NCBI RefSeq assembly: GCF_030866785.1
Contig: NZ_CP133018.1
Location: forward strand, 3,286,001-3,350,000
DNA: 64,000 bases
Direction: 5' to 3'
DNA from: Agromyces protaetiae
Lineage (GTDB): Bacteria > Actinomycetota > Actinomycetes > Actinomycetales > Microbacteriaceae
The notes beneath the pieces were generated by a model, which was given only the letters and a program-made list of their open reading frames with translations, was not told the origin of the DNA and ran no database searches. Positions 15,780-24,453 of this stretch are shown here, in pieces (the stretch's first letter is position 1; every line of letters begins with the position of its first letter). A program made the translations under genes and the position numbers.

Positions 15780-16208
15780 ATGCCCCACCCGCTGCACGTC
15801 GTCGCTGCGGTGATCGAGCATGAGGGTCGCATCCTCGCGTGCCGGCGGCGAGCCGGCAAGGCGGACGCCGGCAAGTGGGAGTTCCCCGGCGGCAAAGTCG
15901 AGGAGGGCGAGACGGCGGCGGACGCGCTGGTCCGTGAGATCGCCGAGGAGCTCAGCGTCGGCATCGAGGTCCACGACGAGCTCAGCACCGACGACACGGA
16001 CGTCGGCGGCCGAGTCATCCGTCTCACCTGCCTCCGCGCCACCCTCACGACGAACCGCCCCACCGCCAGCACCGACCACGACGCCATGCGGTGGGCGACA
16101 CCGCCGGAACTGCTGACGCTCGACTGGGCCGCACCAGACCTCCCGGCCGTGCGCCTCCTCGCCGGCACGCCGGCGACGAACACCCCCGAGCCATCCCGCG
16201 GCTCCTGA
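15780..16208 (+). CDS. NUDIX hydrolase, MutT/(deoxy)nucleoside triphosphate pyrophosphohydrolase type
   Basis: A 142-residue enzyme with a complete Nudix box: GGKVEEGETAADALVREIAE then ELSV, which fits G-x5-E-x7-REUxEExGU except that the last Gly is replaced. MutT-like features at the start (VVAAVIEHEGRILACRRRAG) suggest hydrolysis of oxidised or non-canonical NTPs to NMPs. AAGGAG lies 5 nt before ATG 15780. Glutaminase begins 32 bp after its stop on the same strand, so the two may be co-transcribed. Regulation through the upstream palindrome is possible. Confidence 0.9.
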   Translation: MPHPLHVVAAVIEHEGRILACRRRAGKADAGKWEFPGGKVEEGETAADALVREIAEELSVGIEVHDELSTDDTDVGGRVIRLTCLRATLTTNRPTASTDHDAMRWATPPELLTLDWAAPDLPAVRLLAGTPATNTPEPSRGS

Positions 16209-16240
16209 CCCGCGACGTCCAGAACACCTAGACTGCCCCC

Positions 16241-17461
16241 ATGCCGGTCGACATGACGCATCCCGTCCTGACCACGCTCGAATCCGTGCTCGACACGGCC
16301 CGCCCGCTGACCTCGGGCGCGGTCGCCGACTACATCCCCGAGCTCGCGAAGGTCGACGCCGAGTCCCTCGGCATCTCGCTCGTCTCCAGTCGCGGCGATG
16401 TGCACGACGCGGGCGACAGCGACATCGCGTTCACGATCCAGTCGGTGTCGAAACCGTTCGTGCTCGCGCTCGCGCTCGACGAGCACGGCCTCGACGAGGT
16501 CACGAAGCACGTCGGCCTCGAACCGAGCGGCGAGCCGTTCAACGCGATCAGTCTCGACGCCGAGACAGGTCGACCGCTGAACCCGATGATCAACGCGGGT
16601 GCGATGGTCACGTCGTCGCTGATCGCCGGTGCGACCGCCGACGAGAAGTTCGCCGTCATCAAAGACGGGCTCGAACGCTTCGCCGGGCGCGACCTCATCG
16701 TCGACGAGGACGTGTTCGACTCCGAGACATCCACCGGCGATCGCAACCGCGCACTCGCCTACCTCGCGCTCTCGACCGGGTCGCTCGCGGCATCCGTCGA
16801 CGTGGCGACGGCCGCGTACTTCCGGCAGTGCTCGGTCGCGGTCACCGCACGCGATCTCGCGATCATGGCCGCGACGCTCGCGACCGGAGGCGTGAACCCG
16901 ACCACCCGCGAACGCGTGATCAGCGAAGACGCCGCCCGCTGGACCACCGCGGTGATGACCAGCTGCGGCATGTACGACGACTCGGGCACCTGGATGGTGA
17001 ACGTCGGCCTGCCCGCGAAATCGGGCGTCGGCGGCGGCATCGTCGCGGTGCAACCCGGGCAGTTCGGCATCGGCACGTTCAGCCCCCGCCTCGACGAACG
17101 CGGCAACAGCGTGCGCGGCGTCGCCATGCTCGAAGCACTCTCGAAGCGGTACGGGCTGCACATGCTCTCGCATCGCGGCGAACCGCACTCACCCGTCGGC
17201 TCCCTCAGGAGCGAGGAGGGGCGCACGGTCGCCGAACTCCGCGGCGAGATCTACTTCGCCGCCGCGGAAGAGATCTTCACGCGCCTCACCCCGCTGATGA
17301 ACGACGACGGATGCCTCGTGCTCGACTTCTCCAACGTGACACGCGTCGGGCTGGCCGTGAAAGAGCTGTTCCGCGCGGTGCCGCAGCTCGTCGGCGAGAC
17401 GAGCTCGGGGCAGCCACGCGCCATCGTCGTCGACCCCGACGGAGTGCTCGACGAGGCGTAG
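16241..17461 (+). CDS. glsA: Glutaminase with C-terminal STAS domain
   Basis: A 406-residue cytosolic enzyme hydrolysing glutamine to glutamate and ammonia. The serine-dependent beta-lactamase-like fold is shown by FTIQSVSKPFVLALAL (SxxK), NPMINAGAM, STGDRNRALAYL, MYDDSG and SGVGGGIVAV. The core ends near residue 300. The C-terminal about 100 residues form a STAS-like domain (RGEIYFAAAEEIF, CLVLDFSNVTRV), a fusion known in some actinobacterial glutaminases and possibly regulatory. No riboswitch or signal is seen in the 32-bp gap to the NUDIX gene. Confidence 0.95.
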   Translation: MPVDMTHPVLTTLESVLDTARPLTSGAVADYIPELAKVDAESLGISLVSSRGDVHDAGDSDIAFTIQSVSKPFVLALALDEHGLDEVTKHVGLEPSGEPFNAISLDAETGRPLNPMINAGAMVTSSLIAGATADEKFAVIKDGLERFAGRDLIVDEDVFDSETSTGDRNRALAYLALSTGSLAASVDVATAAYFRQCSVAVTARDLAIMAATLATGGVNPTTRERVISEDAARWTTAVMTSCGMYDDSGTWMVNVGLPAKSGVGGGIVAVQPGQFGIGTFSPRLDERGNSVRGVAMLEALSKRYGLHMLSHRGEPHSPVGSLRSEEGRTVAELRGEIYFAAAEEIFTRLTPLMNDDGCLVLDFSNVTRVGLAVKELFRAVPQLVGETSSGQPRAIVVDPDGVLDEA

Positions 17462-17597
17462 TGCGCGCATTCGCCCGGCCCCATGTATTAGTGTGGCCAA
17501 AATGACGGCGGATGGTTCGCTGCGATCGAATTGTGATGCGGGTGGCTGGGGACCGCCGACTGACGGCAGGTTCGCGAAGCGACCCGCCCAGGGCATA

Positions 17598-17690
17598 CAC
17601 TCGGCGGCAGTGACACGGGGTGCTGCGCACGCGCGCGGCTGAGATCACACCCGTCGAACCTGATCTAGTTCGTACTAGCGAAGGGATGTC
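17598..17690 (+). ncRNA. TPP (THI-box) riboswitch upstream of thiM
   Basis: Conserved elements are in order: CGGGGTGC (17615-17622), GCTGAGATCACACCCG, TCGAACCTGATC, TAGTTCGTACTAGCG and the closing AAGGGATG. The AAGGGA of the 3' strand also serves as ribosome binding site for ATG 17695, so thiamin pyrophosphate binding should hide the Shine-Dalgarno. A near-identical copy lies at 21810-21901. Confidence 0.95.
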
Positions 17691-17694
17691 GCCC

Positions 17695-18576
17695 ATGCGC
17701 GATCGTCTGTCCGTCAACCATGCCCAGCAGCAGCTCGAGCGGCTCAGAGAGACGTCACCGCTCACGCACTGCATCACCAACAGCGTCGTCACGAACTTCA
17801 CCGCGAATGCGCTGCTCGCGATCGGCGCCGCACCCGCGATGGTCGACATCGTCGGCGAAGCCGGCCCGTTCGCCCGCGTCGCGGGCGGCCTGTTGGTGAA
17901 CCTCGGCACGCCCACGCCCGAACAACGCGACGCCGCGCGCGAAGCGGTCGCCGGGGCATCCGAAGCGGGCACGCCCTGGGTGCTCGACCCGGTCGCGATC
18001 GGCGCACTGCCGATCCGCACCGCGCTCGCGCGCGAACTCGTCGCACACCGCCCCACCGTCGTGCGCGGCAACGCCTCCGAGATCCTCGCGCTCGCGGGCG
18101 AGGGAGCCGGCGGCCGCGGCGTCGACGCGGCGGACAGCACGGATGCCGCGACCGACGCCGCCGAACACCTCGCGCGCACCTACGGCTCGGTCGTCGCCGT
18201 CTCAGGGCCTGTCGACCTCATCACCGACGGCACCCGCACCGCCCGGATCTCGAACGGCGACGCCCTGCTCACCCGCATCACCGGCGGCGGCTGCGCGCTC
18301 GGCGCGATCATGGCGGCCTTCCTCGCGACCGCGCCCGCGCACGACACCCGCGCCGCCGGCACCGGCCACCCCGACGACGTCACCCCCGACGACACCGCGT
18401 TCGACGCGACCGTCGCCGCCACACTCGTGTACACCATCGCCGCGGAGCTCGCGGCCGCGCGCTCCAACGGACCCGGCACGTTCGCCACGCAGTTCCTCGA
18501 CGCCCTCGCCGCCATGACCCCCGCCCGGCTCGGAGAACGCGCCCGCCTCACCGTCACGAGCCTCGCCACCGTCTGA
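17695..18576 (+). CDS. thiM: Hydroxyethylthiazole kinase
   Basis: A 293-residue kinase that phosphorylates 4-methyl-5-(2-hydroxyethyl)thiazole in thiamin salvage. Family marks are [61 protein letters not shown] and the catalytic [12 protein letters not shown]. It is longer than usual (about 265) owing to Asp/Ala-rich insertions near residues 135-150 and 210-230. An in-frame ATG at 17686 lies inside the riboswitch, so ATG 17695 is preferred. Its first six codons (MRDRLS) are identical to those of the other riboswitch-controlled gene at 21908. Controlled by the TPP riboswitch. Confidence 0.93.
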   Translation: MRDRLSVNHAQQQLERLRETSPLTHCITNSVVTNFTANALLAIGAAPAMVDIVGEAGPFARVAGGLLVNLGTPTPEQRDAAREAVAGASEAGTPWVLDPVAIGALPIRTALARELVAHRPTVVRGNASEILALAGEGAGGRGVDAADSTDAATDAAEHLARTYGSVVAVSGPVDLITDGTRTARISNGDALLTRITGGGCALGAIMAAFLATAPAHDTRAAGTGHPDDVTPDDTAFDATVAATLVYTIAAELAAARSNGPGTFATQFLDALAAMTPARLGERARLTVTSLATV

Positions 18577-18604
18577 GACGTTCCGCCTACGCAAGCACCC
18601 CCGG

Positions 18605-19006
18605 TCAATTCGCCGACGACCCCGCCTTCGGGGCCGACCGTGCACGGAACTCGAAGAAGCTCCGCTCGAGCACCGTGCCGGTCGGCCACCGCCCGGCGAC
18701 CGCCAGCATCTCTTCGGCCAGATGCGCCGCGCAGGTCGGCGGCCAGCCGTTCACCGCCGCCCCCGCACGCATCGCCTCCACGATCTCGCGGCGCGACAGA
18801 TCGGATTCGGTCACCAAGGCCGTCGACGACGGCGCCCCTGAAGTCACCCCGGCGAAGGCCCGGTAACACTCGCACGCCGTCGCGCCTGGTCGCAGCATCG
18901 ACTCGGCGCACGGGCTCGGGATCCAGGCCAGCTCGCCGTTCACCCCGAAGCAGAAATCGTCGGCGCGCTCGCCCTGCGTGCGTGCCGTCACGGTCAGTAG
19001 TCGCAT
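18605..19006 (-). CDS. Conserved hypothetical protein
   Basis: A 133-residue protein starting at ATG 19006 with GGAG 8 nt upstream. It begins MRLLTVTARTQGERADDFCF, then contains CECYRAFAGVTSG and several Cys residues (CF, PCAES, CECYR), and ends in a helix TCAAHLAEEMLAVAGRWPTG before VLERSFFEFRARS. I recall similar uncharacterised actinobacterial proteins with the same N-terminal pattern, but no function. There is no signal peptide or membrane segment. It is convergent with thiM (28 bp gap) and divergent from the cold-shock gene. The Cys pattern could bind metal; that is speculation. Confidence 0.75.
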   Translation of the reverse strand: MRLLTVTARTQGERADDFCFGVNGELAWIPSPCAESMLRPGATACECYRAFAGVTSGAPSSTALVTESDLSRREIVEAMRAGAAVNGWPPTCAAHLAEEMLAVAGRWPTGTVLERSFFEFRARSAPKAGSSAN

Positions 19007-19376
19007 GTTCCATCTCCGTACTCGGCACGAGCAGGAGCAGGATAGGCAGCACCGCCGACATCCCGCGGCTCGCGGCCGCGGCCGCGGCGGAGCGTTTACG
19101 CAGGCGTTTCGACTCGTAACATCCCCGTGACATAGCTTTGTCGTACACTGGGCCAAATGCCCTGGCCGTGGCCCTGATGCCACGCAGCGAAACGAAGTGT
19201 TATTTCTGGTCTCACCACGCACCCCTTCCGGACGGCCCTCGCCCGTCCGCAACATCGTGCGCTGCGGCGCTGCCGCCTCCTCCTCCCCCTTCCCCCCTCG
19301 AAGCTCCACGCCGACGCCGTCGGCGTGGTACCCCCGGGCCACGGCCGTGGTCCTCAACGAAAAGGAAAATGACGAC
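19007..19376. other. 370-bp divergent intergenic region with long cold-shock 5' leader
   Basis: No gene is supported. It must hold the promoter of the hypothetical gene and the promoter and probably the long untranslated leader of the cold-shock gene. Local AT-rich patches (about 19128-19150 and 19190-19212) are the best promoter candidates. Long structured 5' leaders are usual for csp genes; I cannot fix the start site. Confidence 0.45.
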
Positions 19377-19580
19377 ATGGCCACTGGCACCGTCAAATGG
19401 TTCAACTCTGAAAAGGGCTTCGGCTTCATTGCTCCCGACGACGGCTCCGCCGACGTCTTCGCGCACTTCAGCGCGATCTCCGGTGCGGGCTACCGCAACC
19501 TCGAAGAGGGCCAGAAGGTTGAGTTCGACACCGAGCAGGGCCAGAAGGGCCCGCAGGCTGCGAACATCCGCGCCCTCTAA
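19377..19580 (+). CDS. Cold-shock protein (CspA family)
   Basis: A 67-residue single cold-shock domain. RNP1 is KGFGFIAP and RNP2 is VFAHFSAI, with the start [17 protein letters not shown]. It binds single-stranded RNA/DNA as an RNA chaperone. The strong AAAAGGAAAA ribosome site precedes ATG 19377. A perfect UUCG-loop terminator follows 15 bp after the stop, so it is monocistronic. Confidence 0.97.
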   Translation: MATGTVKWFNSEKGFGFIAPDDGSADVFAHFSAISGAGYRNLEEGQKVEFDTEQGQKGPQAANIRAL

Positions 19581-19594
19581 AGAGCAGCACGAAC

Positions 19595-19630
19595 AGCGGG
19601 CCCGCCACGATTCGTCGTGGCGGGCCCGCT
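19595..19630 (+). terminator. Rho-independent terminator with TTCG tetraloop
   Basis: The 16-bp arms AGCGGGCCCGCCACGA (19595-19610) and TCGTGGCGGGCCCGCT (19615-19630) enclose TTCG. CTCGTCTTT follows. It ends the cold-shock transcript and, read backwards, probably that of the converging sigma-factor gene. Confidence 0.92.
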
Positions 19631-19643
19631 CTCGTCTTTGCGG

Positions 19644-21221
19644 TCACCCGATCGACGCCGCGCGTTGCGCGAGGTACGCACGCACCTCCGGGACATCCGT
19701 CATCGCCGCCGCCCGCGCGTACGCATCCCGCGCCTCCGCGTCGCGACCCGCGCGCGACAGCAGGTCGGCGCGGGTCGCCCACCACGGCTGGAACGTCTCC
19801 CCCACGGATGCCTCGGGCAGTGCCGCGAGCCCGGCATCCGCGCCGTCCGTGCGCCCGACGACCGCGGCGAGCGCGACGCGCGCCCCCAGGCTCGGCGCCA
19901 CCGCCACGAGCGCGGTCGAGAGGGCGCGGAGCGCAACCCAATCGGTCCGGCCGGTGCGCCTCCGGTCGATGTGCACCGCCTGGATCGCCGCCTCGAGCTG
20001 AAACCGACCGGGCGCGCCGCCGCCAGCCGAGGCCCGACGCAGGTACGCCTCGCCCTCGTCGATCAACGCCGCATCCCAGTCGGCCGGGTCCTGTTCGTCG
20101 AGCGGCACGAACTCGCCGCGCCGCGCACCCTGACGCCGCGCGAGCGAGAGCGTGACCAGCGCAGCCAGGCCCCACGCCTCGCGTTCGTCGCCGAGCAGGG
20201 TCGCGAGCACGACCGCGAGGTACTGCGCCTCGCCCGCCAGCGAGCCCGCGTCACCGCGCCAGGCGATCGCGGCGCACCCGTAGACCGCCTCGAGCAGCGC
20301 CGACGTTCGCTCGGCGAGCGCGGCACGATCGGGAAGCTCGAACGGGATGCGCGCGAGCTTGATCCTCCGCTTCGCGCGCACGAGCCGCTGCGCCATGGCC
20401 GCCTGCGGCACCGCGAACGCGGTCGCGATCTGCGCCGCCTCGAACCCGAGCACGGTCTGCAGCATGAGCGGCGCACGAGCGGCCGGGTCGATGGCCGGGT
20501 GCGCGCAGACGGCGAGCAGCTCGAACCGGCGGTCGGGGATGCGATCCGGGTCCAGCTCGGCGAACGGGTCGACGGCGAGCGGATGCCCCGGGCCGGCGCC
20601 GGTTCGGAACACACCGCCGCCCGAGACATCCGGAGCGTCGTGCCCGTCGTCGACCGGCACCGTCGCGCGGTGCGCGGCCGACTTCCACACGTCGCGCTGC
20701 CGGTTGCGGGCCACGGTCACCAACCACCCTTCGGGGTTCTGCGGCACGCCCTGGGCCGGCCAGGTCGTGAGGGCCGCCTCGAACGCGCCCGCGAGTGCGT
20801 CCTCGGCGAGCGCGAGGTCGCCCGTGGGCGCGGCGAGCACCGCGACGAGCCGGCCGTACGCCTCGCGCGCGACCCGCTCGACGGCGACTCGCGTGGCGTG
20901 CGCACTCGCGTCGTCAGCGCGAGCTGCGTCGGCTGGACGCGCCGGTTCGCCGTCGCGGACCGCGTCGCCGGAATGCGCGTCGCTCGCGCAGTGCTCGTCG
21001 CTCGCCCGGTGCGCGTCGCTCGCGCGGTGCTCGTCGCTCGCCCGGTGCTCGTCGCTCGCGCGGTGCTCGTCGCGCGCCCGGTGCTCGTCCCTGGCCCGGC
21101 GCTCGTCGCTCGCCCGGTGCGCGTCCCTCGCCCGGTGCTCGTCCCTGGACCGGTGCTCGTCGCTCGCGCAGTGTTCGTCGCTCGCGCGGGCGGCGTCGCC
21201 CACGCGCTTGTCGCGTGTCAC
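19644..21221 (-). CDS. ECF42-type RNA polymerase sigma factor with N-terminal hexapeptide-repeat extension
   Basis: A 525-residue protein. The start is GTG 21221, whose GTGA overlaps the stop of the DGPF gene. Residues 12-83 are 12 hexapeptides of the type RASDEH. From about residue 105 come sigma-2 (ALAEDALAGAFEAALTTWPA then GVPQNPEGWLVTVARNRQRD) and sigma-4 (ARAPLMLQTVLGFEAAQIAT then AMAQRLVRAKRRI). The C-terminal 200 residues are a helical TPR-like extension (AYLRRASAGGGAPGRFQLEA, WWATRADLLSRAGRDAEARD). This plan plus the DGPF neighbour is the ECF42 group, in which the C-terminal extension is needed for activity. The repeat extension is not part of the usual plan; translation could instead begin after it, near residue 95. 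Confidence 0.88.
   Translation of the reverse strand: MTRDKRVGDAARASDEHCASDEHRSRDEHRARDAHRASDERRARDEHRARDEHRASDEHRASDEHRASDAHRASDEHCASDAHSGDAVRDGEPARPADAARADDASAHATRVAVERVAREAYGRLVAVLAAPTGDLALAEDALAGAFEAALTTWPAQGVPQNPEGWLVTVARNRQRDVWKSAAHRATVPVDDGHDAPDVSGGGVFRTGAGPGHPLAVDPFAELDPDRIPDRRFELLAVCAHPAIDPAARAPLMLQTVLGFEAAQIATAFAVPQAAMAQRLVRAKRRIKLARIPFELPDRAALAERTSALLEAVYGCAAIAWRGDAGSLAGEAQYLAVVLATLLGDEREAWGLAALVTLSLARRQGARRGEFVPLDEQDPADWDAALIDEGEAYLRRASAGGGAPGRFQLEAAIQAVHIDRRRTGRTDWVALRALSTALVAVAPSLGARVALAAVVGRTDGADAGLAALPEASVGETFQPWWATRADLLSRAGRDAEARDAYARAAAMTDVPEVRAYLAQRAASIG
20973..21188. repeat. 18-bp coding tandem repeat, 12 copies
   Basis: On the plus strand units alternate between forms such as GCTCGTCGCTCGCGCGGT and GCTCGTCGCTCGCCCGGT. 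On the coding strand they give 12 hexapeptides (RASDEH, RARDEH, CASDEH and similar). The period is a multiple of three, so copy number can change without frameshift. Confidence 0.92.
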
Positions 21222-21616
21222 CCGGCGTGCGGTGCGGGCGTCTCGAACGTGGTCCACACGCCGTCGACGGTATGCGTCGCGCTCGGCCGCACCTCGACCG
21301 CGCCCCACGACACCGACGGCGCCTGGCGCGCGTACTCGATCGCCGTGTCGAGGTCAGGTACGTCGATGACGAACATCCCGCCGAGTTGTTCCTTGGTGTC
21401 GGCGAACGGCCCGTCCTGCACCTGCAGGTCGCCGTCGGCGACGCGGACGGTGGTCGTGACGTCGGAGGGTTGCAGCACCTCGGCCGAGATCAGCACCCCC
21501 GCGGCGTGCAGCGTTGCGGCGTAACTGGCGAACTCGCGCTGCCCCTCGGCCATGCCCGCCTCGCCGAGCTCGTCGGGCGACATCTCCGGGTAGTGCAGCA
21601 ACAGGGTGTATCGCAT
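21218..21616 (-). CDS. DGPF/YCII-domain protein, partner of ECF42 sigma factor
   Basis: A 132-residue YCII-related protein. It starts MRYTLLLHYPEMSPDELGEA and contains the name-giving motif in LQVQDGPFADTKEQLGGMFV. Genes of this family sit beside ECF42 sigma factors very widely in actinobacteria and are their main known targets; their enzymatic role is unknown. Here its TGA overlaps the GTG start of the sigma factor, so both are made from one message. Complete and of normal length. Confidence 0.92.
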   Translation of the reverse strand: MRYTLLLHYPEMSPDELGEAGMAEGQREFASYAATLHAAGVLISAEVLQPSDVTTTVRVADGDLQVQDGPFADTKEQLGGMFVIDVPDLDTAIEYARQAPSVSWGAVEVRPSATHTVDGVWTTFETPAPHAG

Positions 21617-21809
21617 GATCGTTCCTCCCGTTCAGCGCCCAGCGTAGTGAGCGCCCGGGCCGGCCGTTCCGGCCCTTCACGGTGATGACGATCGAGACGG
21701 CCGCCGATCGACACCCTGCGCCGAATGTTCCGGGAGAGGACGGCATTCGTCGGTCCTGCGGCCCCGGAACCCACGAATAGCGTCCTCAACCGACTCGCGC
21801 CCCGCGCTA

Positions 21810-21901
21810 CACTCGGCGGCAGTGACACGGGGTGCCGCGCGTCGCGCGCGGCTGAGATCACACCCGTCGAACCTGATCTAGTTCGTACTAGCGAAGGGAT
21901 G
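21810..21901 (+). ncRNA. TPP (THI-box) riboswitch upstream of the ThiE-ThiD-TenA fusion
   Basis: It has the same elements as the 17598 copy (CGGGGTGC, GCTGAGATCACACCCG, CCTGATC, GTACTAGCGAAGGGATG) and is identical over almost its whole length, differing only in the variable P3-like loop (CCGCGCGTCGC against CTGCGCACGC). The identity runs on through the start codon and first six codons of the gene. Confidence 0.95.
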
Positions 21902-21907
21902 TCGCCC

Positions 21908-24205
21908 ATGCGCGATCGTCTGTCCACCGACCCCGTCCGCCGGCGAGCTGACCTCTCGCTCTACCTCGTCACCGATGCCGCGTTGTGCGGGCCGCGTGGC
22001 GTCGTCGCCGTGGTCGCCGAGGCCGTCGCCGGCGGCGTGACCGCCGTGCAGCTCCGCGACAAGACCGCGAGCGACGCCGAGCTGCTGCGGCAGCTCGAGG
22101 CGCTCGCCGACGTGATCGACGGCCGGGCGATGCTCGTCGTCAACGACCGGCTCGACGTCGCGGTCGCGGCGCGAGCGCGGGGCATCCGCGTTGACGGCGT
22201 GCACCTCGGGCAGGGCGACGCCGCGGTGGCGGCCGCGCGCGAGGCGCTCGGACCGAGCGCAGTCGTGGGCCTCACCGCGAACACGGTCGCGCATCTCGAG
22301 GCGGTCGAGCGGATGCCCCGGAGCACGGTCGATTATGTCGGCGTGGGCGTGATCCGGCCGACGGCCACGAAGGCCGACCACCCGCCGGCGCTCGGCATCG
22401 ACGGGTTCGCCGCGCTGGCCGCGGTGAGCCCCGTGCCGTGCGTCGCGATCGGCGGGGTGCAGGTGCCGGATGTGCCGGCGCTACGCGCGGCCGGTGCGGC
22501 AGGCATCGCCGTGGTGTCGGCGATCTGCGCGGCGGCCGAGCCGCGGGAGGCGGCGGCTGAGTTCGTGCGGGCGGCGGGCGGCACAGGACTCGATGCGAGT
22601 GCTCCTTCGGCGCGCGCTGCGCGACCGGCGGAGGCGTCGTCGCGCCCCGCGCTACTCGGGGAGCCCGCGGAGCGCCCTGCGCTACTCGCGGAGCCCGCGG
22701 CGCGCCACGCGCGACCAGTGGCGTCCGGTGTCCCGCGGGTGCTGAGCATCGCGGGCAGCGACCCATCGGGCGGCGCGGGCATCCAGGCCGACCTGAAGTC
22801 GATCGCCGCGGTCGGCGGCTACGGCATGGCCGCGATCACCGCGCTCACCGCGCAGAACACACGCGGGGTGCGCGGCGTGCACGTGCCGCCGACCGCGTTC
22901 CTGCGCGACCAGCTCGATGCGCTCTCCGACGACGTCGACATCGATGCGGTGAAGGTCGGCATGCTCGCGAACGCCGAGGTCATCGACACGGCCGCCGCCT
23001 GGGTCGAGGCCACCCGGCCGCCCGTCGTCGTGCTCGACCCCGTCATGGTCGCCACGAGCGGCGACCGGCTCCTCGACGCCGAGGCCGAAGCGGCGATGGG
23101 CCGGCTGCTGCCGCTCGCCCACCTCGTCACACCCAACCTCGACGAGCTCGCGGTCCTCGCGAACACCTCGCGCGCGAACACCTGGGATGACGCGATCGCG
23201 CAGGCCGAGTCGGTGTCGGCGCTGTTCGGGCTGCGCGTGCTCGTCAAGGGCGGACACCTCGGCGGCTCGCGCGCCCCCGACGCACTGGTCGACGCGTCCA
23301 CGGCGACGATCGTCGAGTTCGACGGCGAGCGCATCGCGACCACGGCGACGCACGGCACCGGATGCTCCCTCTCCTCCGCCGTCGCCACGCTCCGCGTCTC
23401 GCGCGGCGGTTGGGAGCCCGCGATCGAGGAGGCGCGGCGCTGGCTCCGCGAGTCGATCCGGCACGGCGAGGGGCTCGAAGTCGGGTCGGGACACGGCCCG
23501 GTCAGCCATTTCGCGGGTCTCTGGTCGCGCGGCGGCACGACGACGGCGCCGACGCCCGCCGAGCTCGAGGCCGAGTGGTGGTCCTCGATCGACGACGTGC
23601 GCGCGGGCATCGATCAGCTGCCGTTCATCCGCGGGCTCGCCGACGGCACGCTCCGGACCGCGCCGTTCCTCGACTATCTGGCGCAGGACGCGCTCTACCT
23701 CGGGGACTACGCGCGCGTACTCGCCGAGGCCTCCCGTCTCGCGCCGGACGCCGCGGCCCAGGCGTTCTGGGCGAACTCGGCGCACGGCGCCCTCGTCGGC
23801 GAACTCGAGCTGCACGCGAGCTGGCTCGGCGGCGAAGCATCCGTCTCGGGTCCGGCCGAACCGGATGCCACGACGACCGCGTACCTCGACCATCTGCTCG
23901 CGACCGCCGCACGCGGCGACTACCCGGTGCTCGTGGCCGCCCTGCTGCCGTGCTTCTGGCTGTACACCGATCTCGGCGAGCGTCTCGCGGCGGGCGAGTT
24001 CGGCGCCGCGGCGCTCGCGCCGGAGCATCCGTACGCCTCGTGGCTCGCGACCTACGCGGATCCCGCGTTCGCGGCGGCGACGCGCCAGGCGGTCGCGATC
24101 GTCACGGATGCCGCGTCGCGTGCGAGGCCCGAGGTGCGTGCACGGATGCATCGGGCGTTCCGCGTCTCTTCGGCGCACGAACTCGCATTCTTCGACCGCG
24201 CGTGA
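21908..24205 (+). CDS. thiE/thiD/tenA fusion: Trifunctional thiamin enzyme: ThiE-ThiD-TenA fusion
   Basis: A 765-residue protein with three enzymes in line. Residues 10-225 are thiamin-phosphate synthase (ThiE: AVQLRDKT, VVNDRLDVA, GVHLGQGD, YVGVGVIRPTATKADHP). Residues 225-277 are a linker with RPALLxEPA repeats. Residues 277-540 are HMP/HMP-P kinase (ThiD: SIAGSDPSGGAGIQADLK, VVLDPVMVATSGDRLL, THGTGCSLSSA). Residues 550-765 are a TenA thiaminase II/aminopyrimidine hydrolase (DALYLGDYARVL, catalytic Cys in LPCFWLYTDLG, closing Glu in HELAFFDRA). Together they join pyrimidine salvage, phosphorylation and coupling to thiazole phosphate made by ThiM. Controlled by the TPP riboswitch; ATG 21908 is preferred over 21899, which lies in the aptamer. 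Confidence 0.95.
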   Translation: MRDRLSTDPVRRRADLSLYLVTDAALCGPRGVVAVVAEAVAGGVTAVQLRDKTASDAELLRQLEALADVIDGRAMLVVNDRLDVAVAARARGIRVDGVHLGQGDAAVAAAREALGPSAVVGLTANTVAHLEAVERMPRSTVDYVGVGVIRPTATKADHPPALGIDGFAALAAVSPVPCVAIGGVQVPDVPALRAAGAAGIAVVSAICAAAEPREAAAEFVRAAGGTGLDASAPSARAARPAEASSRPALLGEPAERPALLAEPAARHARPVASGVPRVLSIAGSDPSGGAGIQADLKSIAAVGGYGMAAITALTAQNTRGVRGVHVPPTAFLRDQLDALSDDVDIDAVKVGMLANAEVIDTAAAWVEATRPPVVVLDPVMVATSGDRLLDAEAEAAMGRLLPLAHLVTPNLDELAVLANTSRANTWDDAIAQAESVSALFGLRVLVKGGHLGGSRAPDALVDASTATIVEFDGERIATTATHGTGCSLSSAVATLRVSRGGWEPAIEEARRWLRESIRHGEGLEVGSGHGPVSHFAGLWSRGGTTTAPTPAELEAEWWSSIDDVRAGIDQLPFIRGLADGTLRTAPFLDYLAQDALYLGDYARVLAEASRLAPDAAAQAFWANSAHGALVGELELHASWLGGEASVSGPAEPDATTTAYLDHLLATAARGDYPVLVAALLPCFWLYTDLGERLAAGEFGAAALAPEHPYASWLATYADPAFAAATRQAVAIVTDAASRARPEVRARMHRAFRVSSAHELAFFDRA

Positions 24206-24233
24206 CCCGCACGTGACCCGCACGTGACCCGCG
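24201..24233. repeat. 11-bp tandem repeat over the stop codon
   Basis: CGTGACCCGCA is repeated three times (last base of the third differs). The first unit contains the stop TGA of the thiamin fusion gene, so each unit carries a copy of that stop context. Confidence 0.85.
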
Positions 24234-24453
24234 ACTGATCTGCCCCGGCGCGCGCAGCTTGAGCGCAACTTGAGCGCCGTTCGAGCACGGAACGGTCTCG
24301 CATGGCGGGTGTCCTCAAGCAACACCCACCATGTGCGACCGCTCGTGCGGCTGTGCGGTCGTGCGCTCGTGCGCGTTCTGCGCCGTGACAGCGATGCGGA
24401 TGTTTCGCTACGTTTGGCGGGAACGAGCCCCAGCCGAGCCGGAGGAGTCCGCG

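Noticed and set aside
20973..21188. CRISPR-like array
   Set aside because: Units are contiguous without spacers and in frame with a protein; it is a coding tandem repeat. The same holds for the non-coding arrays at 7746, 11913, 29862, 43233 and 45085, which have no spacers.
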